Shown here piece by piece: positions 18,690-26,139 of a DNA stretch of 64,000 nucleotides. Origin of the DNA: CAWGGS01 sp046704745 (lineage in GTDB: Bacteria > Desulfobacterota > Desulfobulbia > Desulfobulbales > Desulfocapsaceae); assembly GCA_046704745.1 (NCBI GenBank), contig JBJKRL010000027.1:30621-94620 (forward strand), in the 5' to 3' direction. Every line of letters begins with the position of its first letter. Within the stretch, counting starts at the first letter, position 1. The notes below the pieces were generated by a model that worked only from the letters and a program-made list of their open reading frames with translations, was not told where the DNA came from and searched no databases. The position numbers and the translations under genes are program-made.

Positions 18690-18806
18690 TTAGATTTCTC
18701 GGAGTCTACGCTTACCGGTCCAAGATCAAGAAGCGTGGAAAAATTTTACCAGAGGCATATACATAATATTCCGAGGATAAAATCTTTCCGCGCAACGATT
18801 AGATTG
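18690..18806 (-). repeat. Intergenic repeat, copy C (inverted relative to copy B)
   Basis: Read on the minus strand it repeats TTTTATCCTCGGA, TATATGCCT and the end sequence ACCGGTAAGCGTAGACTCCG of copy B. 24 bases at 18696-18719 are the exact reverse complement of 17891-17914. The interior is shorter than in copies A and B. Confidence 0.6.
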
Positions 18807-18810
18807 GACA

Positions 18811-18838
18811 AAAAGGCAATTTTTCAAGATTGCCTTTA
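18811..18838 (-). terminator. Intrinsic terminator of msrAB
   Basis: On the minus strand AAAGGCAA (18838-18831) pairs with TTGCCTTT (18820-18813), followed by more T residues. The hairpin overlaps the msrAB stop codon. Confidence 0.7.
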
Positions 18839-19903
18839 TTTAAAAAGGTTCAGATACTTCCCATAGCCGTCCTCCGCCAGCTTGTCTTTGGGAATGAAGC
18901 GCAAGGCAGCCGAATTGATGCAGTAACGCAGGTGGGTTGGAGGAGGCCCGTCATCGAAGACATGACCGAGATGGGAGTTGCCTTTCCGACTGAGGACCTC
19001 GGTTCTGACCGTGAAAAAGCTTCTGTCCTCACGCTCGACTATGTTGTCTTTATCAACGGGTTTGGTAAAGCTTGGCCACCCGGTTCCGGATTCAAATTTA
19101 TCCGTAGAACTGAAGAGCGGTTCCCCTGAGACGATGTCCACATACAACCCAGCCTTATGATTGTTCCAGTAGGCGTTGTGGAAAGGCGGTTCCGTTCCCC
19201 CTTCCTGAGTTACCTTATACTGGAGAGGGGTCAATCTCTCTTTCAGGTTCATCTCTTTGGGATTTCCCGAAAGATCGAGATGAACGCCTTTCCAGATCTT
19301 GTCCAGATAATCATCCCGTCCGGAACGCGATCGGTAATAAAAGTAACGTATCGGATTCTTCTTGTAATAATCCTGATGATACTCCTCGGCCTTCCAGAAC
19401 TTCGGGGCATCGAGAATAGGTGTGACAATCGGCTTTTTAAAGACACCGCTGTTTTCTGCCTCTTTCTTCGAAGCCTCGGCAAGACGTCTCTGCTCGTTAT
19501 TGTAGACAAATATTGCAGAGATATAGGCATGCCCCCGATCCACGAACTGACCGCCGGGATCGGTGGGATTGATCTGATGCCAGAAGGTATTGAGCAGCCT
19601 GCCGTAGGTAATCTTTTGGGGGTCATACACAATTTGTACCACCTCAATATGTCCACCTTCAGCATAGTTGTGATAGGTCGGGTTTTCCGTGGTACCTCCG
19701 GCGTAGCCGTCGGTAACAGAAATTACACCGTCCAGCTTTTCAAACGGCTCCGTCATGCACCAGAAACAGCCGCCGGCAAACAGTGCTTTTTGATAGCCAC
19801 CAGGTGTTGCATCCATTTTATCCGAACTCGCCCGCACAGTGGCGAGGCCGGCGACAGCTATAAGACAAAGTGTTGCAATTATAGTTGAAAGTAAGATTTT
19901 CAT
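18836..19903 (-). CDS. msrAB: Exported peptide methionine sulfoxide reductase, MsrA-MsrB fusion
   Basis: 355 residues from ATG 19903 (GGAGG six bases upstream; an ATG at 19921 is less likely). A signal peptide ends near VRA-SS. The MsrA domain (about 40-195) has the active site AGGCFWCMTEPFEK, YHNYAEGGHIEVVQ and GHAYISAIF. The MsrB domain (about 225-350) has GTGWPSF, GNSHLGHVFDDGP and catalytic RYCINSAALRFI, and lacks the structural zinc CxxC pairs. The two domains reduce S- and R-methionine sulfoxide in periplasmic proteins, as PilB/MsrAB and MsrPQ do elsewhere. It lies 14 bases downstream of a candidate MsrA-like selenoprotein gene and probably shares its transcript. Confidence 0.93.
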   Translation of the reverse strand: MKILLSTIIATLCLIAVAGLATVRASSDKMDATPGGYQKALFAGGCFWCMTEPFEKLDGVISVTDGYAGGTTENPTYHNYAEGGHIEVVQIVYDPQKITYGRLLNTFWHQINPTDPGGQFVDRGHAYISAIFVYNNEQRRLAEASKKEAENSGVFKKPIVTPILDAPKFWKAEEYHQDYYKKNPIRYFYYRSRSGRDDYLDKIWKGVHLDLSGNPKEMNLKERLTPLQYKVTQEGGTEPPFHNAYWNNHKAGLYVDIVSGEPLFSSTDKFESGTGWPSFTKPVDKDNIVEREDRSFFTVRTEVLSRKGNSHLGHVFDDGPPPTHLRYCINSAALRFIPKDKLAEDGYGKYLNLFK

Positions 19904-19917
19904 ACTGTCCTCCATTT

Positions 19918-20244
19918 TCAACGGTTGCCGTCCGGACTTTGTAGTTGCCTGTCGGGCGGCACTGTCTGTATATATGTTCCTGCTTTTTTCAACAGGTTTT
20001 CCAATTGATGTATGTCTGTTTTCTCCACATCATAGGTTACGCGATCAACTTCCGAAAATCCGAGCCATCCCTTTTCGACATTGATCACCCCAGGCCGCCC
20101 GTACAGGGCGTCTGCACCGACGTCGAATCAGCCGACAACAAATGTTGTAGTGGCCTGCGTTGCCGCGGCCGTTTGATATGGAAAGCCGATCAGCGCCACG
20201 AGCAATGCAATCGGCAATATTACGGTCAAGGCTGCTCTTTTCAT
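19918..20244 (-). CDS. Candidate exported MsrA-like selenoprotein (in-frame UGA read as selenocysteine)
   Basis: Read through one UGA (20130-20128) the frame gives 108 residues from ATG 20244, which has an AAGGAGA RBS. A signal peptide (about 1-27) is followed by TTTFVVG-U-FDVGADALYG, then RPGVINVEKGWLG and VDRVTYDVEKTDIHQLE. This matches the core of MsrA (GG-C-FWC, GVISVTDGYAGG, EVVQIVYDPQKITY in the adjacent msrAB), with the UGA exactly at the catalytic Cys. It lacks most of the rest of MsrA and no resolving Cys remains. The frame stays open for 69 codons to its own stop 14 bases before msrAB. A SECIS-like hairpin follows the UGA and selA is in the window. The alternative is a nonsense-mutated MsrA-like gene. 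Confidence 0.8.
20091..20114 (-). promoter_or_regulatory. Bacterial SECIS-like hairpin downstream of the UGA
   Basis: On the minus strand CAG-A-CGCCC (20114-20106) pairs with GGGCG-GC-CUG (20100-20091), leaving a five-base apical loop UGUAC. The loop starts 23 bases after the UGA and has G at its second position, as in known bacterial SECIS elements read by SelB. The pairing was drawn by eye. Confidence 0.6.
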
Positions 20245-20341
20245 GACATTCTCCTTATTCTTTTCACCTTTGATTCCATGCCATCATAGACAAACATTGT
20301 TCATCAAAGGGGTTAGAATCCATCAGGTATTTGCCTGGAGT

Positions 20342-20662
20342 TCATTTATTCATACTGTCCTGATTCATGGTATCGGACTTCATGGTATTCATCGTGTCCT
20401 TCTTCATAGTATCGGACTTCATGGTATCCATTGTATCCTTCTTCATGGTATTGGACTTCATGGTTTTCATCTCACCTTTGTTCATGGAATCCGTCTGCAT
20501 GCTGTCTTTAGCCATCGTATCCTTACTCATGGTACCGGAATGCATGGTATCGGTCTTAGGACTCATCGTGTCCATACTGTTCTGTCCTGCACATCCAATA
20601 GATAAAAGTGCGAATGTCAGGGCAACGACTGCGGTTGATAAGAAAGCAATCATCTTTTTCAT
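20342..20662 (-). CDS. Pentapeptide MXKDX-repeat secreted/lipoprotein
   Basis: 106 residues from ATG 20662 (AAGGAGATACGTC before it). A signal sequence ends at LLSIGC-AGQ, a possible but weak lipobox. The rest is a low-complexity array of M-x-K-D-x/T units (KKDTM, MKSDT, MSKDT), with a 13-residue repeat near the C-terminus (39 bases in DNA). It matches the MXKDX pentapeptide repeat family (TIGR02953 as I recall), of unknown function. The Met-rich periplasmic protein lies just upstream of the MsrA-like and MsrAB genes, so it may be a sacrificial Met reservoir or a metal binder. This is inference. Confidence 0.8.
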   Translation of the reverse strand: MKKMIAFLSTAVVALTFALLSIGCAGQNSMDTMSPKTDTMHSGTMSKDTMAKDSMQTDSMNKGEMKTMKSNTMKKDTMDTMKSDTMKKDTMNTMKSDTMNQDSMNK

Positions 20663-20887
20663 GACGTATCTCCTTGTAATAAGGTTTTTGAGGATGAAGG
20701 CATTTCGTCCTCGTTGCCTTAACCTTAAGGCCGTCTTGTAAAGGGAGATTAACGCCAATGTAAAGATCAGGTAAAGATCAAGGTATTTTAAAATCTTGTT
20801 GTTCTTTACTATCTTACTGTAATTTATAATTTTAATGGTTCGACGTAAGACATACAACATGCGAAGAAGCTTTCTAATCCTAGATTT

Positions 20888-21985
20888 TCATGACGATATG
20901 GAAACCTTCTCGTCGGGCAGGGAAAACCAGATGCAGGTGCGGCCATCGGCGCTTTCGGCTCCGACCCGACCGCCATGGGCTTCGATCAACTCCTTGGTGA
21001 TGGCCAGACCAATTCCTGCTCCGCCGACATCACGGGAACGGGAACGATCGATCCGGAAGAAGCGCTCAAAGATGTAAGGCAGGTCCGCTTGAGGGATTAC
21101 CGGTCCACTGTTACAGAACCTGACCTCGGTACGTCTTCCATCGCGCCTGCTGGAAATGGAGATATCCCCGTTTACCAGCGTGTATTTGACACTGTTATCA
21201 AGAAGATTACGAACAGCCTGGAGAAACTTGTCACGGTCGGCATGGACGACGGCGGCATCTTCTGGAAAATTCTTGGCAACCTTAATGTGTTTTTCTTCAA
21301 GAGCAGGGCGATAGAGGGGCAGGAGGTCTTCTATCTGATCTGATATTATGAGATTCTCCCGCTTCAGATAGAGTCTTGCAGCCTCGGCGCGGGAGAGCTG
21401 CTGCAGGTTATCTACCAATTTGACCAAGCGCATGGTCTCCTTTTCCAGCAGTTTCAAGGTATCCGTCGATGGAGCAATAACCTGGTCGTTCACAGCCTCC
21501 AGATACCCACGTAGATTGGTAAGCGGTGTCCGCAGTTCATGAGCGACATCGGCAACCATGTTTTTCCTGAGTTGTTCTATATGCTCCAGACTGTCGGCCA
21601 TACTGTTGAACGATTTCCCCAATTGCCCTACCTCATCAGAGCTTTCGATATCCACCCGGACCGTAAAATCCCCCGCAGCTATGTCACGCGAGACGGCACT
21701 CATTTGCGAGAGAGGCTTGAGCACTTTGCGTGTCAAAAGATAACTAAGTATAAATGCGAGAAAAAGAGCGGCAAGACTTGCCCAGATCAAATAGTAATGG
21801 ATAGAAGAAAGAAACATCCGATGGATGGCAGTAGGCTCAATCTCGTATTTTTTCATGAGTGCCATAAAATATCCGGCTGCCAGCTGATCGATGGCCAGCC
21901 ATATTACCAGGATGATAATGGCGATAACCGGCACCACATTAATCAGAAGGAGCTTCCAGAGCAGACGATCCTTTATCCTGATCAT
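20888..21985 (-). CDS. Sensor histidine kinase, BaeS-like
   Basis: 365 residues. Two membrane segments (about 10-32 and 60-85) flank a short periplasmic loop of only about 27 residues. HAMP (about 86-140), HisKA with ADVAHELRTPLTNLRGYLEA, and HATPase with the N box LDNSVKYT and GGAGIGLAITKELIEAHGG follow. It is translationally coupled to the upstream regulator by ATGA overlap. Such small sensors often detect membrane or envelope stress, consistent with co-transcribed mscS. The genes immediately downstream (Met-repeat protein, Msr genes) are plausible targets. Confidence 0.87.
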   Translation of the reverse strand: MIRIKDRLLWKLLLINVVPVIAIIILVIWLAIDQLAAGYFMALMKKYEIEPTAIHRMFLSSIHYYLIWASLAALFLAFILSYLLTRKVLKPLSQMSAVSRDIAAGDFTVRVDIESSDEVGQLGKSFNSMADSLEHIEQLRKNMVADVAHELRTPLTNLRGYLEAVNDQVIAPSTDTLKLLEKETMRLVKLVDNLQQLSRAEAARLYLKRENLIISDQIEDLLPLYRPALEEKHIKVAKNFPEDAAVVHADRDKFLQAVRNLLDNSVKYTLVNGDISISSRRDGRRTEVRFCNSGPVIPQADLPYIFERFFRIDRSRSRDVGGAGIGLAITKELIEAHGGRVGAESADGRTCIWFSLPDEKVSISS

Positions 21986-22686
21986 GGTACCTCCTGATCG
22001 GTAAAGGCATAACCGAAACCACGGACCGTCAGGATATAACGTGGTTTTGAAGGTTGTTCTTCAATCTTTTGCCGGAGCTTGCCGATATGAACGTCGACAA
22101 CCCGGTCGATCACGATTTCCCCATGCTGATAAAAGACATCGAGGAGTTCGTTACGCGAGAAAACCCTTCCCGGAGCCTGCATCAGGGTCTGGAGCAGTTT
22201 GTACTCCGACGCGGTAAGATTGATCGTCTGTTCATTAAGACTGACCTTATGTTTTCCCAGGTCCATCACAAGCCTGCCGCAGACCAACGTTTCTTCTGTT
22301 CCAACAGGGATTGGATGAAATCGGCGCAGTATGGCCTTGACCCGCGCCACAAGTTCCCGTGGGCTGAAAGGTTTCACCACATAATCGTCAGCTCCCAGAG
22401 ACAACCCGGTTACCCGGTCAATCTCCTCTTCCCTTGCGGTCAACATCAAAACCGGAACGTTGGAAAAGGTCCTGAGCTGCCGGCAGACCTCCCAGCCGTC
22501 GACTTTGGGCAACATAATATCAAGTATCACAAAACCGGGCTTTCTCTGCCTGGCTATTTGCAGCGCCTTCTCTCCGTCGGCTTCGGTAATTGTCTCATAC
22601 CCTTCCCGCTCCAGATAGGTTTTGACAAGTGTTGCGGTATTGCCGTCGTCTTCGACTATAAGTATCGGTCCTTCGCAACTAAGCAT
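21982..22686 (-). CDS. OmpR/BaeR-family response regulator
   Basis: 234 residues. The receiver has LIVEDDGNTAT, the phospho-acceptor Asp in FVILDIMLPKVDGW, and Lys in YVVKPFSPRELVAR. The C-terminal winged helix has NLTASEYKLLQTLMQAPGRV and VDVHIGKLRQKIE. It starts 2 bases after the mscS stop and overlaps the kinase start, so the three genes form one operon. Confidence 0.9.
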   Translation of the reverse strand: MLSCEGPILIVEDDGNTATLVKTYLEREGYETITEADGEKALQIARQRKPGFVILDIMLPKVDGWEVCRQLRTFSNVPVLMLTAREEEIDRVTGLSLGADDYVVKPFSPRELVARVKAILRRFHPIPVGTEETLVCGRLVMDLGKHKVSLNEQTINLTASEYKLLQTLMQAPGRVFSRNELLDVFYQHGEIVIDRVVDVHIGKLRQKIEEQPSKPRYILTVRGFGYAFTDQEVP

Positions 22687-22688
22687 CG

Positions 22689-23597
22689 TTACCCTTCTTT
22701 CAGTTTTTCCAAAATGGACACATCAAAAGGTTTACTCTTTTCTCCGATATAGATAGATCTGTGCGGGAAGGGAATTTCGATATCGTTCTCATCAAAGGCC
22801 AGTTTGATCCGGCGTAAAAACTCACGCCCCACTTCCCATTGCTTAATCGGCTTGGTTCTAATCCGTCCTTTTATCACCACTGCAGAATCACCAAACTTGT
22901 CCACACCAAAAATTTCGGGATCCTCCAGCATGGCCTTGCCCAATTTCGTATCCTGGCGCAAGGCCTGACCCACCTCCTTCATGATCCCTATGACCCGATC
23001 AGTGTTTTCTTTATAGGCGATACCGATATCGAACACAAAGGCGGACCACTCGTTGGTCATATTGCTCAGGGTGGTTATGGTGCCGTTGGGAAACACATGT
23101 ACCGTACCGGTAAGGTCACGTAAGATCGTCGTCCGGAATTTGATATTTTCCACCAACCCTCCGGTACCGTTTATAATAGCTACGTCGCCTACCCGGATCT
23201 GGTTTTCCAGGATGATGAAAAAACCGGCAATGACATCCCTGATCAGGTTCTGGGCGCCAAAACCTACAGCAACCCCGGCCACACCGGCACTGGCGAGGAT
23301 AGGCCCTATTTCGACACCGGTCTCTTTTAAGATCATCAGCCCCACCGTCAGCCACAGGAGGAGCAGAACCGCTCTTTTTATCAGATGGACAAGGGTTTCA
23401 ATTCTCTTTTGCGATTCAGACTTGGGTTCACCGTCCTGTTCGCTTTGCTTTATCAGCCGATGTTCAAGATGTTGTAGAAACTTTTGCAGCAACTTCATGG
23501 TGATAAAGGCGAAAAACAGGATTATGACGATCTGCAACCCCCTGGTCACGAGATTTTCCCAAGAAAAATTTTTCAATATATTCTGGAGGATGGTCAT
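22689..23597 (-). CDS. mscS: Small-conductance mechanosensitive channel (MscS family)
   Basis: 302 residues from ATG 23597 (AGAAGGAGA RBS; a longer start at 23633 has none). Hydrophobic helices lie at about 15-38 and 65-85. The pore helix is GVAGVAVGFGAQNLIRDVIAGFF-like (the Gly/Ala-rich TM3, about 92-114). The beta domain GDVAIINGTGGLVENIKFRTT follows. It releases solutes under hypo-osmotic shock. Being first in an operon with a two-component pair is unusual and suggests a shared response to envelope tension. Confidence 0.88.
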   Translation of the reverse strand: MTILQNILKNFSWENLVTRGLQIVIILFFAFITMKLLQKFLQHLEHRLIKQSEQDGEPKSESQKRIETLVHLIKRAVLLLLWLTVGLMILKETGVEIGPILASAGVAGVAVGFGAQNLIRDVIAGFFIILENQIRVGDVAIINGTGGLVENIKFRTTILRDLTGTVHVFPNGTITTLSNMTNEWSAFVFDIGIAYKENTDRVIGIMKEVGQALRQDTKLGKAMLEDPEIFGVDKFGDSAVVIKGRIRTKPIKQWEVGREFLRRIKLAFDENDIEIPFPHRSIYIGEKSKPFDVSILEKLKEG

Positions 23598-23719
23598 TGA
23601 AAAATCTCCTTCTGTAACCGACTGTGAAACCAAAGGCGTATCAACAAAGCCTTGCAGCTTACATGTGAAAAAGATTATTTGATTATTTGTAATGTTCAGC
23701 TACTGATCCGGCAAGGAAA

Positions 23720-23804
23720 CTGTTCGTTTCCCGGGACGCCATAAACCCATCCCCGGTGGGAACGCCTACGCCGTCCAGACTGCAGAGACCCGAGAAACAA
23801 ACAG
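23720..23804. repeat. 85-base long inverted-repeat / structured element
   Basis: CTGTTCGTTTCCCGGG (23720-23735) and CCCGAGAAACAAACAG (23789-23804) are complementary at 14 of 16 positions. An inner GGACG (23734-23738) can pair with CGTCC (23772-23776), and a Gly/Cys-free non-coding interior is rich in CCC/GGG. It lies between ferritin-like and mscS genes. It could be a small structured RNA, a REP-like repeat or a terminator. Confidence 0.5.
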
Positions 23805-23914
23805 CTCCCCCCTTCCATTCCCTTAAATTGAACTTCAGAAGTAATCAGCAAAAGATAAATGTCATCCGAATTTTAATTACAGCTGGCTATCTCTGCTTTC
23901 AGCTTAATAACCGT

Positions 23915-24340
23915 TTATTTACCCAGAGCCTGCTCAAGATCCATTGCATGCTCCTGCTCAACGGCCAGGATGTTTCGCAGCTGCTGCGCAAGATGATAAA
24001 GATTGAGCTCTTCAGCCTGCTTTATACGAACAATATAACGATTGATGGCATCGTTTTCACCCTCCAGATCCTGAGCCAACATTTCTTCGTTATTTGCCGA
24101 TATCTTCGGCACCGGCATTTCTATGGTCGGCACACCACCCAGGTAATCAATCTGGCTGGCCAGGATGGTTGCATGCGCCAGTTCCTCCTGGGCATGAATC
24201 ACCAATTCCTTCTGCATCGATTGGTACATGGCTCCTTTCAACACTCCCTGATGCTGGGTATATTGGACACATGCAGTATATTCAAGACTCAAGTCCCTGT
24301 TTAAAAGTTCGATCAATTTCTTTTTCGTCACCTTTGCCAT
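23915..24340 (-). CDS. Ferritin-like / bacterioferritin-type diiron protein
   Basis: 141 residues from ATG 24340 (GGAG six bases upstream; ATG 24346 overlaps that RBS). Four-helix bundle with ligand patterns SLEYTACVQY, HAQEELAHATILASQIDYLGG (first ExxH) and EGENDAIN, AVEQEHAMDLE (second ExxH-like). The family includes iron storage and rubrerythrin-like oxidant-defence proteins. No rubredoxin domain is present and no bacterioferritin heme Met can be assigned with certainty. Confidence 0.8.
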   Translation of the reverse strand: MAKVTKKKLIELLNRDLSLEYTACVQYTQHQGVLKGAMYQSMQKELVIHAQEELAHATILASQIDYLGGVPTIEMPVPKISANNEEMLAQDLEGENDAINRYIVRIKQAEELNLYHLAQQLRNILAVEQEHAMDLEQALGK

Positions 24341-24482
24341 ATTCATCTCCTTTTATTATTCTCTTTACACATCAGCTGTAAAACGACCATGAATCTAATT
24401 TTACTACAAATATAAGAAAGGGTATAGCAAAGCTCATCCAGCAAGGCAAGGAAGAAAAAGCGACCGGTCTATCAAGATAAAC

Positions 24483-24510
24483 CAGGTGGCTCCACACAGT
24501 GGCTCACCTG
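24483..24510. repeat. Imperfect hairpin upstream of the glycerate kinase gene
   Basis: CAGGTG (24483-24488) pairs with CACCTG (24505-24510), with a repeated GTGGCT inside. A run ATAATTTTCTT follows. It could be a terminator for an upstream plus-strand transcript or a leader structure. Confidence 0.3.
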
Positions 24511-24586
24511 ATAATTTTCTTGCCGTATTCCCTCTGGTGGAATACAAACTTTTTCTAAAAGATTCTATTTAATTAAAGGAACGGAC

Positions 24587-25933
24587 ATGCAGGCTGATCT
24601 GGAACGACAACGCAAGGAGCTGCAGGACACATGCTCTGAAATATTTCATGCGGCCATCCAAGCTGTTTCTCCCGAAGAATGTATACATCGATACCTTGAC
24701 CTGTCCGGTGAAACGCTGAAGGTTGACAATGTCCGCTATGATCTTACTCGTGTCAATAAATTATTTGTCATAGGTTCCGGCAAGGCCTCAGCGGCCATGG
24801 CCCTCACGGTGGAGCGTCTTCTTGGCCCGCGTATCCATGACGGCATAATTATCACCAAATACGGACACGGTGCACCGCTTACACGTTGTCGGTTGGTGGA
24901 GGCCGGCCATCCGGTCCCTGATGAAAACGGTCAAAGCGCGGCAAACGCCTTGCTGAATCTCGTTAGCCGGGCTACGCCTGAAGACCTGATTCTTTGCCTG
25001 CTTTCCGGCGGCGGCTCAGCCCTGACACCGGCGCCGGTTGAAGGCATCAGTCTGACAGACAAACAGGAGACCACCCGTCATCTTCTTTCCTGCGGAGCCA
25101 CGATCCACGAGATCAACACCGTTCGAAAACACCTCTCCCGCATCAAAGGAGGAAGGCTTTGTCAGGCTGCAAACGGTGCAGCTATTGTCTCCCTCATCCT
25201 GTCCGATGTGATTGGTGACGATCCGGATATCATCGCCTCAGGTCTTACGTCCCCGGATCCTTCCACTTTCAACGACTGCCTCTTCATTCTTAAAAAATAC
25301 AATGCGCTGGAGAAGATTTCCACGGCTGTTCGACGGCATCTTATGGATGGGGCGAAAGGAATCGGCAAAGACACACCAAAACCGGGAGAAAAAGCCTTTA
25401 CCAGAGTAACAAACAAAATAATCGGAAATATCTCAGATGCATTGACAACAGCAAAAAACATGGCCACGCTTTTGGGATATCAGAGCATGATCCTTACCTC
25501 GACTCTTCATGGAGAAGCCAGGGAAACCGCCGGAGTTCTTTGCAGCATCGCACGGGAAATAAGAATGTTCAACAGGCCGCTAGCTCCTCCGGCCTGCCTC
25601 CTTTCAGGAGGAGAGACAACCGTTACAGTAAAAGGGGCAGGCTTAGGAGGCCGAAACACCGAGTTTGCCTTGGCAGCTGCCATGAAACTTTCAGGGATTC
25701 CGAACCTCATGCTGCTTTCAGCGGGAACCGACGGTACTGACGGTGAAACAGATGCTGCTGGTGCCTTTGCCGACGGCTCAACTGTATCCAGGGCGGAAGC
25801 CCTTGGACTAGCGACCGACCGGTACCTTTCCGATAACAATTCATATACATATTTTAAATCGCTCCAAGATTTACTCATTACAGGTCCTACCCAAACAAAT
25901 GTGATGGATATGCAGATACTCCTTATTCGGTAA
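24587..25933 (+). CDS. Glycerate 2-kinase (GckA/MOFRL family)
   Basis: 448 residues. N-terminal DUF4147 part has VIGSGKASAAMALTVERLLG, GHPVPDENG and CLLSGGGSALTPAP; the C-terminal MOFRL domain has LSGGETTVTVKGAGLGGRN and LLSAGTDGTDGETDAAGAFA. These enzymes phosphorylate D-glycerate to 2-phosphoglycerate, linking serine or glyoxylate breakdown to glycolysis. It stands alone, with its own upstream region. GpmI in the same window interconverts its product. Confidence 0.9.
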   Translation: MQADLERQRKELQDTCSEIFHAAIQAVSPEECIHRYLDLSGETLKVDNVRYDLTRVNKLFVIGSGKASAAMALTVERLLGPRIHDGIIITKYGHGAPLTRCRLVEAGHPVPDENGQSAANALLNLVSRATPEDLILCLLSGGGSALTPAPVEGISLTDKQETTRHLLSCGATIHEINTVRKHLSRIKGGRLCQAANGAAIVSLILSDVIGDDPDIIASGLTSPDPSTFNDCLFILKKYNALEKISTAVRRHLMDGAKGIGKDTPKPGEKAFTRVTNKIIGNISDALTTAKNMATLLGYQSMILTSTLHGEARETAGVLCSIAREIRMFNRPLAPPACLLSGGETTVTVKGAGLGGRNTEFALAAAMKLSGIPNLMLLSAGTDGTDGETDAAGAFADGSTVSRAEALGLATDRYLSDNNSYTYFKSLQDLLITGPTQTNVMDMQILLIR

Positions 25934-26139
25934 AATACAGCTGTTCGAGACAAATTTTATTAAAATTAAGGTTTCTCGATAGAATTGAGGGGAAATTTGC
26001 ATCTCCATTGCCAACAGGAAAAATATGCTCGAGTTTCTGGATTGATGGGGGTAAGCTGGTTGGGGCAACTACGTAGTAAATCTACTCTGGTTGCGATAAA
26101 TCTGAATCCGTCAGACCCTTGCAGGTAGGATAAACTCTC

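Noticed and set aside
20128..20130. UGA read as a simple nonsense mutation in a decayed msrA copy
   Set aside because: The frame after it is intact with MsrA-like blocks and its own stop, the UGA is exactly at the catalytic Cys, there is a SECIS-like hairpin, and selA is present. Not excluded, but less likely.
20342..20480. CRISPR-like direct repeats
   Set aside because: The 39-base periodicity encodes the MXKDX peptide repeats of a signal-peptide protein; there are no unique spacers.
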